NCBI RefSeq assembly: GCF_013387495.1 | Contig: NZ_JABZEE010000008.1 | Coordinates: forward strand, 180,050 to 244,049 | DNA length: 64,000 bases | Direction of reading: 5' to 3' | DNA from: Streptomyces sp. PKU-EA00015 | GTDB taxonomy: Bacteria > Actinomycetota > Actinomycetes > Streptomycetales > Streptomycetaceae | Shown here: piece after piece, positions 25,368-33,268 of the stretch | Layout of the letters: every line of letters begins with the position of its first letter | How positions within the stretch are numbered: position 1 is the first letter of the stretch | Notes under the pieces: model-generated | Seen by the model: the letters and a program-made list of their open reading frames with translations, nothing else | What the model was told of the DNA's origin: nothing | Database searches by the model: none | Program-made: the position numbers and the translations under genes

Positions 25368-26783
25368 ATGCCGCTCAGCCGCAGGGAATTCACCAGACAC
25401 TCCGCAGGCGTCGCCCTCGCCGGAGCCGTCGGGGCGCTCGCCACCGCGCCCGGAGCGCTCGCGGACGCGGGCGAGGAGCTCGACCGGGAGCCCGGCTACG
25501 GCCCCCTGGTGCCCGACCCCGACGGCATCCTCTCGCTGCCCGCGGGATTCTCGTACCGGATCCTCACCCGCACCGGCGTCACGCGCCTGGAGTCCGGCGA
25601 GTTCACGCCCGGCAAGCACGACGGGACGGCGACGTTCGAGGGGCCCCGCGGGTCGACCCTGCTCGTCGTGAACCACGAGCTCAGGGGCGACCGCAGCAGG
25701 ATCGCGCACCCCGTTCCGCTCGCCGAGGGCCTCGTCTACGACCCGGCCGCACCGGGCGGCTGCACGGTCGTCGAGAGCCACCGCGGAGGCGAGGTCGCTC
25801 AGTGGGTCGGCGTCTCCGGCACCGCGCAGAACTGCGCCGGCGGTACGACGCCCTGGGGCACCTGGCTCACCTGCGAGGAGACCGAGGACCGCGCCGGCCA
25901 GAACGGCATGACCAAGGACCACGGCTACGTCTTCGAGGTCGACCCCTACGACCGTCGCGCCAACCGCGCGCCCGAGCCCGTCAAGGCGCTCGGCCGCTTC
26001 GCCCACGAGGCCGTCGTCGTCGACCCCCAGCGCGCCCACCTGTACCTCACCGAGGACGCCTCGGGCCCCAACGGCCTGCTCTACCGCTGGGTTCCGCCGC
26101 ACGGCTTCGAGCACGGACGCGGGCGGCTGCGCACCCTCGCCGACGACGCGGGCGTGCTCCAGGCCGCCAAGTGCTTCGACTCGGGCGGGCGGTTCGTGGA
26201 CGACCTGTCCCGCGCCACGAAGATCGGCACGGTCTACGGCGTGGACTGGGCCGAGATCCCCGACCGTGACGCCCGGACCGTCTCCGTGCGCAAGCAGTTC
26301 ACGGACGGCGAGATCACCCGGGGCCGCAAGCTCGAAGGCATGTGGTGGGGCGACGGCGGCGTCTACGTGGTCTCCTCGTACGCCCGCGAGGAGAGCCCCG
26401 CCCAGCACGACGGCCAGATCTGGTTCTACAACCCGCGCCGGCGGACGCTGACCCTGAAGGTGCTGCTCGGTGTGAACCCCGACCGGTCGCAGGACGGCGC
26501 CTTCGACGGTCCGGACAACATCACGGTGTCCCCGTACGGCGGCCTGATCATCGCCGAGGACGGCGAGGGCGTGCAGCACCTGTTCGGCGCCACGGACAGC
26601 GGCCGCACGTACCCGATCGCGCGCAACGAACTGAACGTGGGCACCGAGGAGGACCCGGACTACAGCGAGTTCGCCGGTGTCGTCTTCTCGCCCGACGGCC
26701 GCACCCTGTACGCGAGCATCCAGACCCCCGGCATCATGTTCGCCGTCACCGGCCCCTGGAAGCGGCAGCCGGACCGGCACTGA
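25368..26783 (+). CDS. PhoX-like alkaline phosphatase (DUF839), Tat-exported
   Basis: A 471-aa secreted protein. The N-terminus has the twin-arginine motif SRREF (residues 4-8) and a hydrophobic stretch ending at ALAD, so folded export by Tat is expected. The mature part matches the PhoX/DUF839 family: GFSYRILTRTG, FEGPRGSTLLVVNHEL, GTWLTCEETEDRAG, GRFAHEAVVVDP, GPDNITVSPYGGLIIAEDG. PhoX enzymes are Ca/Fe phosphatases, and the acidic clusters fit. ATG at 25368 has AGGAGA upstream. A PHO box and a nearby secreted nuclease support a role in phosphate scavenging. Confidence 0.88.
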   Translation: MPLSRREFTRHSAGVALAGAVGALATAPGALADAGEELDREPGYGPLVPDPDGILSLPAGFSYRILTRTGVTRLESGEFTPGKHDGTATFEGPRGSTLLVVNHELRGDRSRIAHPVPLAEGLVYDPAAPGGCTVVESHRGGEVAQWVGVSGTAQNCAGGTTPWGTWLTCEETEDRAGQNGMTKDHGYVFEVDPYDRRANRAPEPVKALGRFAHEAVVVDPQRAHLYLTEDASGPNGLLYRWVPPHGFEHGRGRLRTLADDAGVLQAAKCFDSGGRFVDDLSRATKIGTVYGVDWAEIPDRDARTVSVRKQFTDGEITRGRKLEGMWWGDGGVYVVSSYAREESPAQHDGQIWFYNPRRRTLTLKVLLGVNPDRSQDGAFDGPDNITVSPYGGLIIAEDGEGVQHLFGATDSGRTYPIARNELNVGTEEDPDYSEFAGVVFSPDGRTLYASIQTPGIMFAVTGPWKRQPDRH

Positions 26784-26847
26784 CCGCCCCCGCCGGCCGC
26801 CGGAAAATACGTGGCGCGCCCGGCATCGCGTTTTCTAGAGTCACCAC

Positions 26848-26940
26848 CACGAGCTGCACCTCCCGGTGCGCCGGCCGCGGCTACTTCCTCTGACAAAAGA
26901 CGCCGCTGCCACCTGGGATCTCGGGAGGCGCAGTTTCGTG
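26848..26940 (+). ncRNA. Structured RNA candidate (Y-RNA-like) just upstream of the Ro60-like gene
   Basis: The ends pair: CACGA (26848-26852) with TCGTG (26936-26940), then after a G-U pair and a bulged T, CTGCACCTCCCG (26854-26865) with CGGGAGGCGCAG (26922-26933, one mismatch). Inside, 26873-26881 pairs with 26902-26910 (one mismatch) around a 20-base loop starting with the pyrimidine-rich TACTTCCTCT. A closed bulged stem plus pyrimidine-rich inner loop is the general shape of Y RNAs, which bind Ro60. TAGAGT at 26836-26841 could be a -10 box placing the RNA 5' end near 26848. It could instead be the mRNA leader of the gene. Confidence 0.4.
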
Positions 26941-26998
26941 AGGCGCCCGTTTCCCGTGCGCCCGGTGTGTATCCGAAGGAAATTCGGGGGGATTTCCC

Positions 26999-28657
26999 AT
27001 CACTCGCTTCAACAGCGCCGCGGCCCGCACCGAGGCCGCACCGTACTCCTACGTCGGCCCCGGCGGCCGCGTTCTCTATCTGGACGAGGAACCCGCACCG
27101 CATTCGCACGTGCGCTCCAGTCCGCCCGCCCCGGCTACGTTTCCCGTCCTTCGCACGTACGAGGGAGCCGCCGGCTTCCAGCGGGACCCGCACTCCGAGC
27201 TCTATCTGCTCGCGCTGGCCGACTTCGTGGGCCAGCGGACCTTTTACGAGGCGGCCGGCGACCGAGACGACCGGTTCGCCGCGCTCGTGCGCAGGCTCGC
27301 CGTCGAGGACCCGCAGTGGACCGCCGAGCTGCTCGGCTGGCTGCGCAGCCGCGCCCACATGCGGACCGCGTCGATCGTGGGCGCCGCCGAGTTCGTGCAC
27401 GCGCGACTCGCGGCGGGCGCCACCCGGGGCGGGTACAACCGCCGGGTCGTCGACTCCGTGCTGCAGCGCGCCGACGAGCCCGGGGAACTGCTCGCGTACT
27501 GGACGACGCGGTACGGCCGCACCGTGCCCAAGCCCGTCAAGCGCGGTGTCGCGGACGCCGTGCGGCGGCTGTACGGAGCCCGGTCGCTGCTCAAGTACGA
27601 CACCGCGAGCAAGGGGTACCGCTTCGGCGACGTGCTCAATCTGGTGCACGCCTCGCCGGATCCCGCGAAGCCCTGGCAGGGCGACCTGTTCCGGTACGCG
27701 CTCGACCGCAGGCACCACGCCGACCGCGCCGAGCCGCCCGCCTCACTGCGGGTGCTCACGGCGCACCGGGAGCTGATGGAGCTGCCCGTGGGGGAGCGGC
27801 GGGCCGCCGTCGTCGCGCCCGGCGGTGCCGAGCGCCTGGCCGCGGCAGGCATGACGTGGGAGGCGCTGGCGGGCTGGCTCCAGGGACCGATGGACGCGGC
27901 GGCCTGGGAGGCCGTCATCCCCTCCATGGGGCCGATGGCACTGGTCCGCAACCTCCGGAACTTCGACGAGGCGGGTGTCTCGGACGAGGCAGCCGCACAG
28001 GTCGCGGCGCGGATCTCGGACCCGGAAGCGGTCGCCGCGTCACGGCAGTTCCCCTTCCGCTACCTCGCCGCGTACCAGCACGCCCCGTCGCTCCGCTGGG
28101 CGTACCCGTTGGAGGTGGCCCTCGGACACTCGCTGGCGAACGTGCCCGCGCTGCCGGGGCGGACGCTGGTGCTCGTGGACCGCTCGGGGTCGATGTGGTC
28201 GCCGCTGTCCGACCGCTCGGAGCTCAACCGCGCCGACGCGGCGGCGATCTTCGGCACGGCCGTCGCGATGCGCGCCGAGGAGGCGGACCTCGTCCAGTTC
28301 GGCACGGGCCACAGCCCGGTGGCGCACACGAAGGGGGAATCGGTGCTGAAGGTGCTGGAGCGTTTCGGCATGCTCGGCGGCACCAACACCACCGCAGCCG
28401 TGCGGGCGCACTACCGGAGCCACGACCGGGTACTGATCGTCACCGACGAGCAGGCCGCGTACCACCACCGCGGCGATCCCACCGGCCAGGTCCCCGCCCG
28501 CGTCCCCGTCTACACCTGGAACCTGGCGGGCTACCAGGTGGGCCACGGTCCCTCGGGCGGCGCCAACCGGCACACCTTCGGCGGACTGACCGATGCCGCC
28601 TTCCGGATGGTGCCCCTCATCGAGCAGGGGATGTCGGCCGACTGGCCCTGGAGGTGA
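26999..28657 (+). CDS. TROVE-domain protein, Ro60/Rsr homologue
   Basis: A bacterial Ro60-like RNA-binding ring protein, which in other bacteria binds Y RNA and assists RNA quality control. The TROVE HEAT-like region includes LRTYEGAAGFQRDPHSELYL, KPVKRGVADAVRRLYGARSL, KGYRFGDVLNLVHASPDPA. The C-terminal vWA domain has the MIDAS DRSGSMWSP. The first usual start is GTG at 27110, but it has no ribosome binding site. The frame upstream to 26999 is coding-like and begins with ATC as (I)TRFNSAAART, matching from memory the M-x-R-F-N start of relatives, with GGGGGGA seven bases before it. I therefore place the start at a non-standard ATC. From GTG the protein is 515 aa. Confidence 0.85.
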   Translation: MTRFNSAAARTEAAPYSYVGPGGRVLYLDEEPAPHSHVRSSPPAPATFPVLRTYEGAAGFQRDPHSELYLLALADFVGQRTFYEAAGDRDDRFAALVRRLAVEDPQWTAELLGWLRSRAHMRTASIVGAAEFVHARLAAGATRGGYNRRVVDSVLQRADEPGELLAYWTTRYGRTVPKPVKRGVADAVRRLYGARSLLKYDTASKGYRFGDVLNLVHASPDPAKPWQGDLFRYALDRRHHADRAEPPASLRVLTAHRELMELPVGERRAAVVAPGGAERLAAAGMTWEALAGWLQGPMDAAAWEAVIPSMGPMALVRNLRNFDEAGVSDEAAAQVAARISDPEAVAASRQFPFRYLAAYQHAPSLRWAYPLEVALGHSLANVPALPGRTLVLVDRSGSMWSPLSDRSELNRADAAAIFGTAVAMRAEEADLVQFGTGHSPVAHTKGESVLKVLERFGMLGGTNTTAAVRAHYRSHDRVLIVTDEQAAYHHRGDPTGQVPARVPVYTWNLAGYQVGHGPSGGANRHTFGGLTDAAFRMVPLIEQGMSADWPWR

Positions 28658-28664
28658 GCGGCCG

Positions 28665-28691
28665 CCGGGGACGCCGCGAGGACGTCCCCGG
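28665..28691. terminator. Bidirectional terminator between TROVE and TerD genes
   Basis: CCGGGGACG (28665-28673) and CGTCCCCGG (28683-28691) form a perfect 9-bp stem with a 9-base loop in the 46-base gap between convergent genes. Confidence 0.65.
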
Positions 28692-28703
28692 TGGTGCGTG
28701 GCG

Positions 28704-29942
28704 TCACAGAGCCTGTGCCGCCGGCTTGACCATGCCGCGCACCGTGCGGGACTTCACGAAGTCGCCCATCGCGGTCATCTCCCACTCCCCGGAGAACTGC
28801 TTGATCAGCTTGGCCATCATCACGCCGGTCTGCGGCTCGGCGCTCGTGAGGTCGAAGCGGACCAGCTCCTCCCCGGTGGCGGCGTCGATCAGGCGGCAGT
28901 AAGCCTTGGCGACCTCGGTGAACTTCTGCCCGGAGAAGGAGTTCACCGTGAAGACAAGGCCGGTCGCGTCGGCGGGCAGCCGGCCGAGGTCGACGACGAT
29001 GACCTCGTCGTCGCCCGCGCCCTCGCCGGTCAGATTGTCGCCGGAGTGCTTGATGGAGCCGCCCAGGATGGACAGCTTGCCGAAGTAGCAGCTGTCCAGG
29101 TGGTTGCGGCTGGGGCCGTAGGCGATGACCGAGGCGTCGAGATCGATGTCCTTGCCGCGGAACGCGGGCTCCCAGCCGAGGCCCATCTTGACCTGCGAGA
29201 GCAGCGGGCGACCGCCCTTGACCAGGGAGACGGTCTGGTTCTTCTGCAGGCTGACGCGGCCCTTGTCGAGGTTGATCTTCCCGGTGGCGGCCGGTGCGGC
29301 GGGGGCGGGCGGCGCTGCCGGCGGCGGCGGTGCGGCGGCGGCGATGCGCGGGTCGGGAGCCGCGGGGGCGGGCGTGGGAGGCGCGGCGGGGGCCGGAGCC
29401 GGAGCGGGCATCGGCGCGGGGGCCGGGGCGGCCGCGGGCTCCTCGTCGACCGAGACGCCGAAGTCGGTGGCGATGCCGGCCAGGCCGTTCGCATAGCCCT
29501 GGCCGACCGCGCGGGCCTTCCAGGCGCCGTTGCGCAGGTAGATCTCGACGACCACCAGCGCGGTCTCGGCACCCAGCTGCGGCGGCGTGAAAGTGGCGAG
29601 CGCGCTGCCGTCGTCCGCGTTGCGGATGGTCGCGGTCGGCTCGATGCCCTGGAAGGTCTGGCCCGCGGCGTCCGGGCTGGCCGTCACGACGATCTTCTCG
29701 ATGCCGGGCGGGACGGCCCCGGTGTCCACGACGATCGCGTCCGGGGCGGTGCCCCCGCCGGAGCGGTAGGTGACGCCGGGGCCCTGCGGCTGGTTGTAGA
29801 AGATGAAGTCGTCGTCGGAGCGCACCTTGCCGTCGGCGGTGAGCAGCAGGCCCGATACGTCGAGCCGCACCGGGGCGGCGACGTCCACCGCCACACGGGC
29901 GGTGGCCAGAGGGATGTTCGAGCCGGGGGTCATAGCTGTCAT
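28704..29942 (-). CDS. Double TerD-domain protein with Pro-Ala linker
   Basis: A 412-aa cytoplasmic protein of the tellurium-resistance/stress TerD family. The first TerD domain spans about residues 7-165 (DDFIFYNQPQGPGV, IYLRNGAWKARAVGQGYANG), then a Pro/Ala-rich linker of about 60 residues (170-230), then a second domain (KNQTVSLVKGG, WEPAFRGKDIDLDASVIAY, DDEVIVVDLGRLP). TerD proteins bind calcium through acidic loops such as DDDF and GDDE. The gene stands alone. ATG at 29942 was taken; ATG at 29933 is equally possible, and neither has a strong ribosome binding site. Confidence 0.88.
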   Translation of the reverse strand: MTAMTPGSNIPLATARVAVDVAAPVRLDVSGLLLTADGKVRSDDDFIFYNQPQGPGVTYRSGGGTAPDAIVVDTGAVPPGIEKIVVTASPDAAGQTFQGIEPTATIRNADDGSALATFTPPQLGAETALVVVEIYLRNGAWKARAVGQGYANGLAGIATDFGVSVDEEPAAAPAPAPMPAPAPAPAAPPTPAPAAPDPRIAAAAPPPPAAPPAPAAPAATGKINLDKGRVSLQKNQTVSLVKGGRPLLSQVKMGLGWEPAFRGKDIDLDASVIAYGPSRNHLDSCYFGKLSILGGSIKHSGDNLTGEGAGDDEVIVVDLGRLPADATGLVFTVNSFSGQKFTEVAKAYCRLIDAATGEELVRFDLTSAEPQTGVMMAKLIKQFSGEWEMTAMGDFVKSRTVRGMVKPAAQAL

Positions 29943-29987
29943 GCCAGGGGTAACGAGCGAGGCCGCTTTACCGTTCCCTTACCGTCG

Positions 29988-30206
29988 TCACCGGTTACGG
30001 GGGTGGTTGCGCGCGGCCCGCTCGTTGCCGAACCTGTACGCGCCCGTCCAGCGGGCCATGACCAGCTGGGCGTCCCCGGCCGTCACCTCGGCGAGGAACG
30101 CGGCGGCGCGGTCACCGCGCAGCGTACCGGCGGTGCGGCCGCGGTGGGTGATCACGACGGTGCCGTCAGCACGCTCGGTGTGGACGAATCCGAAAGGTTT
30201 GGCCAT
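29988..30206 (-). CDS. Small conserved hypothetical protein, 72 aa
   Basis: Function not recognised. The sequence FGFVHTERADGTVVITHRG then AAAFLAEVTAGDAQLVMARW suggests a small beta-rich fold. It has no membrane span. ATG at 30206 has AGGA eight bases upstream; an ATG at 30215 would add three residues. It follows the frameshifted epimerase gene on the same strand by 44 bases and may once have been cotranscribed with it. Confidence 0.65.
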   Translation of the reverse strand: MAKPFGFVHTERADGTVVITHRGRTAGTLRGDRAAAFLAEVTAGDAQLVMARWTGAYRFGNERAARNHPRNR

Positions 30207-30250
30207 GACCGACATCCTGGCGGGCGCCGGCCCGGCACCGCACGCCGATT

Positions 30251-31073
30251 TCAGCGCGGCCACGGCGGCGGGTCGGTCACGAAGTGGCCGCCGAGGAAGG
30301 CGTGGTCGCGCCTGTCCGGGTCCAGTTCGCCCTGCTCGGCCACCAGCTCGGCGGCGTACTCCTCCGAGTCGTCCTGCGGTGTGTAGCCCAGCGCCCGGGC
30401 CGTCGACAGGTCCCACCACAGGCGGGTGTTGGCCGAGGAGCCGTAGACGATCGTGTGGCCGACGTTCTCGGCGGTCAGCGCGGCGTGGAAGAGGCGGGCG
30501 CAGTCGCCGGGGCTCATCCACACCGACAGCGCCCGGACGGAGGTCGGCTCCTCGAAGCAGGAGCCGATGCGCACGGAGACGGTCTCCAGGCCGTGCTGGT
30601 CCCAGTAGAGCTGGGCGAGGTCCTCGCCGAAGCACTTGGAGAGGCCGTAGAAGGTGTCGGGGCGGTGGGGTGTCCCGACCGGGATCAGCGCCTCCGGGCC
30701 GACGGGCGCGTCCTGGAGGGGGCGGGGGGTGAAGCCGACCGCGTGGTTGCTGGAGGCGAAGACCACCCGGCGCACGCCCTCCTCGCGGGCTGCCTCGTAG
30801 AGGTTGTACGTGCCCTATGTTGGCCTTGAGGATCTTGTCGAACGACGACTCCAGCGAGATGCCCGCCAGGTGGATGACCGCGTCGACGCCCCGTACGGCC
30901 TCCCGCAGTGCCTCGGTGTCGGCGAGATCGGCGACGACGGCGTCCGGCTCTCCCTCGACGGGCGCGATGTCGAGGAGGCGCAGTTCGTAGCCGTAGGCGG
31001 GCAGGAGTCCGCGCATCAGCGTGCCGAGGCCGCCGGCCGCGCCGGTGAGCAGGACGGTACGGGGAGCAGGCAT
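30251..31073 (-). pseudogene. NAD-dependent epimerase/dehydratase, frameshifted
   Basis: An extended SDR, probably a sugar epimerase or uronate-dehydrogenase-like enzyme. The N-terminal half, from ATG 31073, has the Rossmann motif LTGAAGGLGTLM and DAVIHLAGISLESSFDKILK. The C-terminal half continues in another frame: RRVVFASSNHAVGF, then the catalytic TFYGLSKCFGEDLAQLY (Tyr-x3-Lys). The frame changes at about 30812-30820, where AACATAGGGCACG would read on correctly with one base fewer or two more. ATG 31073 has GAGGAGAA upstream. A sequencing error would restore an intact gene of about 273 aa. Confidence 0.85.
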
Positions 31074-31120
31074 GGGCGGTTCTCCTCGAACGCTCAGACA
31101 CATGGGCGACATTCACATGG

Positions 31121-31969
31121 GTGGACACGCTAAGGAGGCCGCGTGTGTCCCGCCTGGGCGCGGACCATCCTGACACCTCCGTCGTCAACGCCTACGGCGA
31201 CCGCTATCCCTGGGCGCCCTGCATCGCGCAACCCGCCGTGCGCGACCACCTCGTCACCCTCGCGGCCGAGGCGCCGCGGCCCGGCGCGCGCGGCACCGAG
31301 CTGGAGTCCTGCGGCTGGTACGGCCTCGCGCACCTGCACGCGCACGACAAGATCGCGGGGGTGGGGCTCGGGGACGCGGCGCAGTACCTCATGTCGCTCT
31401 GTTTCTGCCCGTCCTGCCGACAGGGTTACGCGGACCGCGGGATCACGCCGGACCGACTGGCCCGGGCCGTGCGGCAGGCGCTCGAACCGGTCCGGCGAAG
31501 TGCGGCGCCGTCCGGCGAGCGCCTTCTCGCCCCCCGAACTGGCCGCGCCCGCCCTTCAGTTCCGTACGCACACGGCCCGTACCTTCCAGGAGTCCGCGAT
31601 CGCCGCGGTGCGCGCGGCGGCGGAGCCCGGATTCCAGGTCCTGCTCCACGCGGACCCGGTGGCGCACCACTGCGGGGCCAACGCGGGCGTCGACGCGGCG
31701 CACGTCCTGTCGGTGGCGGACGGTGTGGTGGTGCCGTGCGCCCAGGGCCCCGGCCTGCTGGAGCCGTTCGCGCGCCACGCGCCGGACGGCGCCGTGCTCG
31801 CGGCGAACCTGACCGTCGTCGCGGGGATGGGCGGCTGCCCGGCGACCCTCGCGGCGGACGCCGCGAGGGCGGCCGCGTCGGGGGCGACCGAACTGCGCCT
31901 GTACCACGCGGGGTTGGCGTCGGACGCGGACCGACGGCGGTCCGCACCGCTCTGGCCGGCCTCTCCTGA
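31121..31969 (+). pseudogene. Decayed hypothetical (TIM-barrel-like) gene
   Basis: Remnant of a larger protein. Frame 1 gives VVNAYGDRYPWAPC and ELESCGWYGLAHLHAHDK followed by LMSLCFCPSCRQGYAD; near 31495 the reading moves to another frame (PPELAAPALQFRTHTARTF, DGVVVPCAQGPGLLEPFA), and near 31932 it returns for TAVRTALAGLS and the stop. The N-terminal part expected of such proteins is missing. I recognise the pattern as a glycosyl-hydrolase-like barrel protein of actinobacteria, with moderate confidence. Two frameshifts plus truncation indicate real decay. Confidence 0.7.
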
Positions 31970-32440
31970 CTCACCCACCGGCCGGGCTCCGGGCGGATCA
32001 GGTCGGATGGGAAGGTATCGGCCCGATCGAAATGCTACCCATGTTCGAATCGACACGCGTGCGAGGGTGCCCGTTGATGCACGTGCGAGGTGCCGGCCAC
32101 CTCCGGCCGGACGAGCCGCGCCCTTCACGCCGAGGGTCCCGACTTGGCGAGGCCGGCCCGTTCCGCGATATCCTTGAACGGAATTGATGCGCCCGCCGGC
32201 CCGAGCTCGAGCAGTTGACCGCAGCGGCCGACATTTTCTTTTCGCTGCTCGAGCCGATGCCTTCCCAGCGCATGTCGTGAGCCGTCGACATCCGGCGAGT
32301 GCACCGAGCCGAATACCCGCGTTCCAAGAGGTATGTCCTAAGCCCTGTTTCCAGGGAACGCGAGAGATGCCACGTGCTGGTTGATCGAGTTCAGTAGGCG
32401 GTCCGTCGCACGATTGCCCTCGTGAGGGAGATCAGTTCCC
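31970..32440. other. 471-bp gene-free region at the left edge of an acquired segment
   Basis: No convincing gene. Base composition relaxes here (AT-rich patches such as ACATTTTCTTTTCGCTG at about 32231-32247). A short open stretch 32188-32280 reads PELEQLTAAADIFFSLLEP and then stops, possibly the 3' end of a lost gene. A small hairpin CCCTG-TTTC-CAGGG... lies near 32343. GAGGGAG at about 32424 serves the next gene. No attachment site or tRNA was found. Confidence 0.5.
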
Positions 32441-33268
32441 ATGGACCTCAACACCATCACCGAAGTCGTCCGGCGCCCGCCCGATCGGCCAGGCGTGGAC
32501 TGGCGAGAAGGTGACGCCTGGCTCGCAGGCGGAACGTGGCTGTTCTCCGCCGAACAGCCGAGCCTGCGCCGCCTGATCGACCTGACGGCGTTGCGTTGGG
32601 ATCCCCTTGTCCCGAGCGACGCGGGCCTCGAAATCGGCGCAACATGCACGATCCGCGACCTGTATGCCTTCGAGCTGCAGGGTGATTGGATCGCGGGCCC
32701 GCTTTTCGCGAAAAGCTGCGAGGCGTTCTTGTCGTCGTTCAAAGTCTGGAACTCGGCGACCGTCGGCGGCAACATCTGCATGTCCCTGCCCGCCGGCCCA
32801 ATGATCACGCTGACGGTCGCACTCGAGGCGAAGTACGAGCTGTGGGCCCCTGACGGGACCGCGCGTATCGTCGATGCCCTCGACTTCGTGACCGGAGACC
32901 ATCAGAATATTCTTGCTCCCGGAGAGGTCCTGCGGCGCATCGATATTCCGGCGCGCGCCCTGCGCAAACGCACCGCGCACCGCCGCTTCACGCTGACCCG
33001 TCTCGGCCGTTCGACCGTATTCCTCATCGGTACGCAGACGCCGGGGACGAGCGACCTGCTGCTCACCGTCACCGCCGGAACCGCACGGCCTGTGCGCATC
33101 GCTTTCGACACCATGCCCGATGCCCGGACTCTGCAGGAGAGCATCGACGTCATCCCCGCCGACGTCTGGTTCGCCGATCCCAACGGGACTCCTGACCACC
33201 GTCGCCACCTGACGAAGAACTTCGCCGAAGAGATTCGTCGCGAACTCATGGCCGGGGGGCCGGCATGA
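32441..33268 (+). CDS. FAD-binding subunit of a molybdenum hydroxylase (CoxM/XdhB-like)
   Basis: A 275-aa flavoprotein subunit that passes electrons from the Fe-S/Mo subunit to the acceptor. FAD motifs are WLAGGTWLF (residues 28-36), where the family has AGGT/AGGH, and NSATVGGNICMSLP, the second pyrophosphate loop. The C-terminal CO-dehydrogenase-flavoprotein domain follows. ATG at 32441 has GAGGGAG upstream. The stop overlaps the next start (ATGA). Codon use is less GC-biased than in neighbouring genes, in line with horizontal transfer. Confidence 0.87.
   Translation: MDLNTITEVVRRPPDRPGVDWREGDAWLAGGTWLFSAEQPSLRRLIDLTALRWDPLVPSDAGLEIGATCTIRDLYAFELQGDWIAGPLFAKSCEAFLSSFKVWNSATVGGNICMSLPAGPMITLTVALEAKYELWAPDGTARIVDALDFVTGDHQNILAPGEVLRRIDIPARALRKRTAHRRFTLTRLGRSTVFLIGTQTPGTSDLLLTVTAGTARPVRIAFDTMPDARTLQESIDVIPADVWFADPNGTPDHRRHLTKNFAEEIRRELMAGGPA

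Noticed and set aside
32030..32060. GTTCGAATC, like a tRNA T-loop, near the left edge of the acquired segment
   Set aside because: The flanking bases do not pair as a T-stem and no acceptor or anticodon arm could be found, so it is not a tRNA or a tRNA-type attachment site.
31998..32327. A 109-codon minus-strand frame in the gap before the FAD-subunit gene
   Set aside because: No recognisable protein pattern, no ribosome binding site and composition unlike neighbouring genes.
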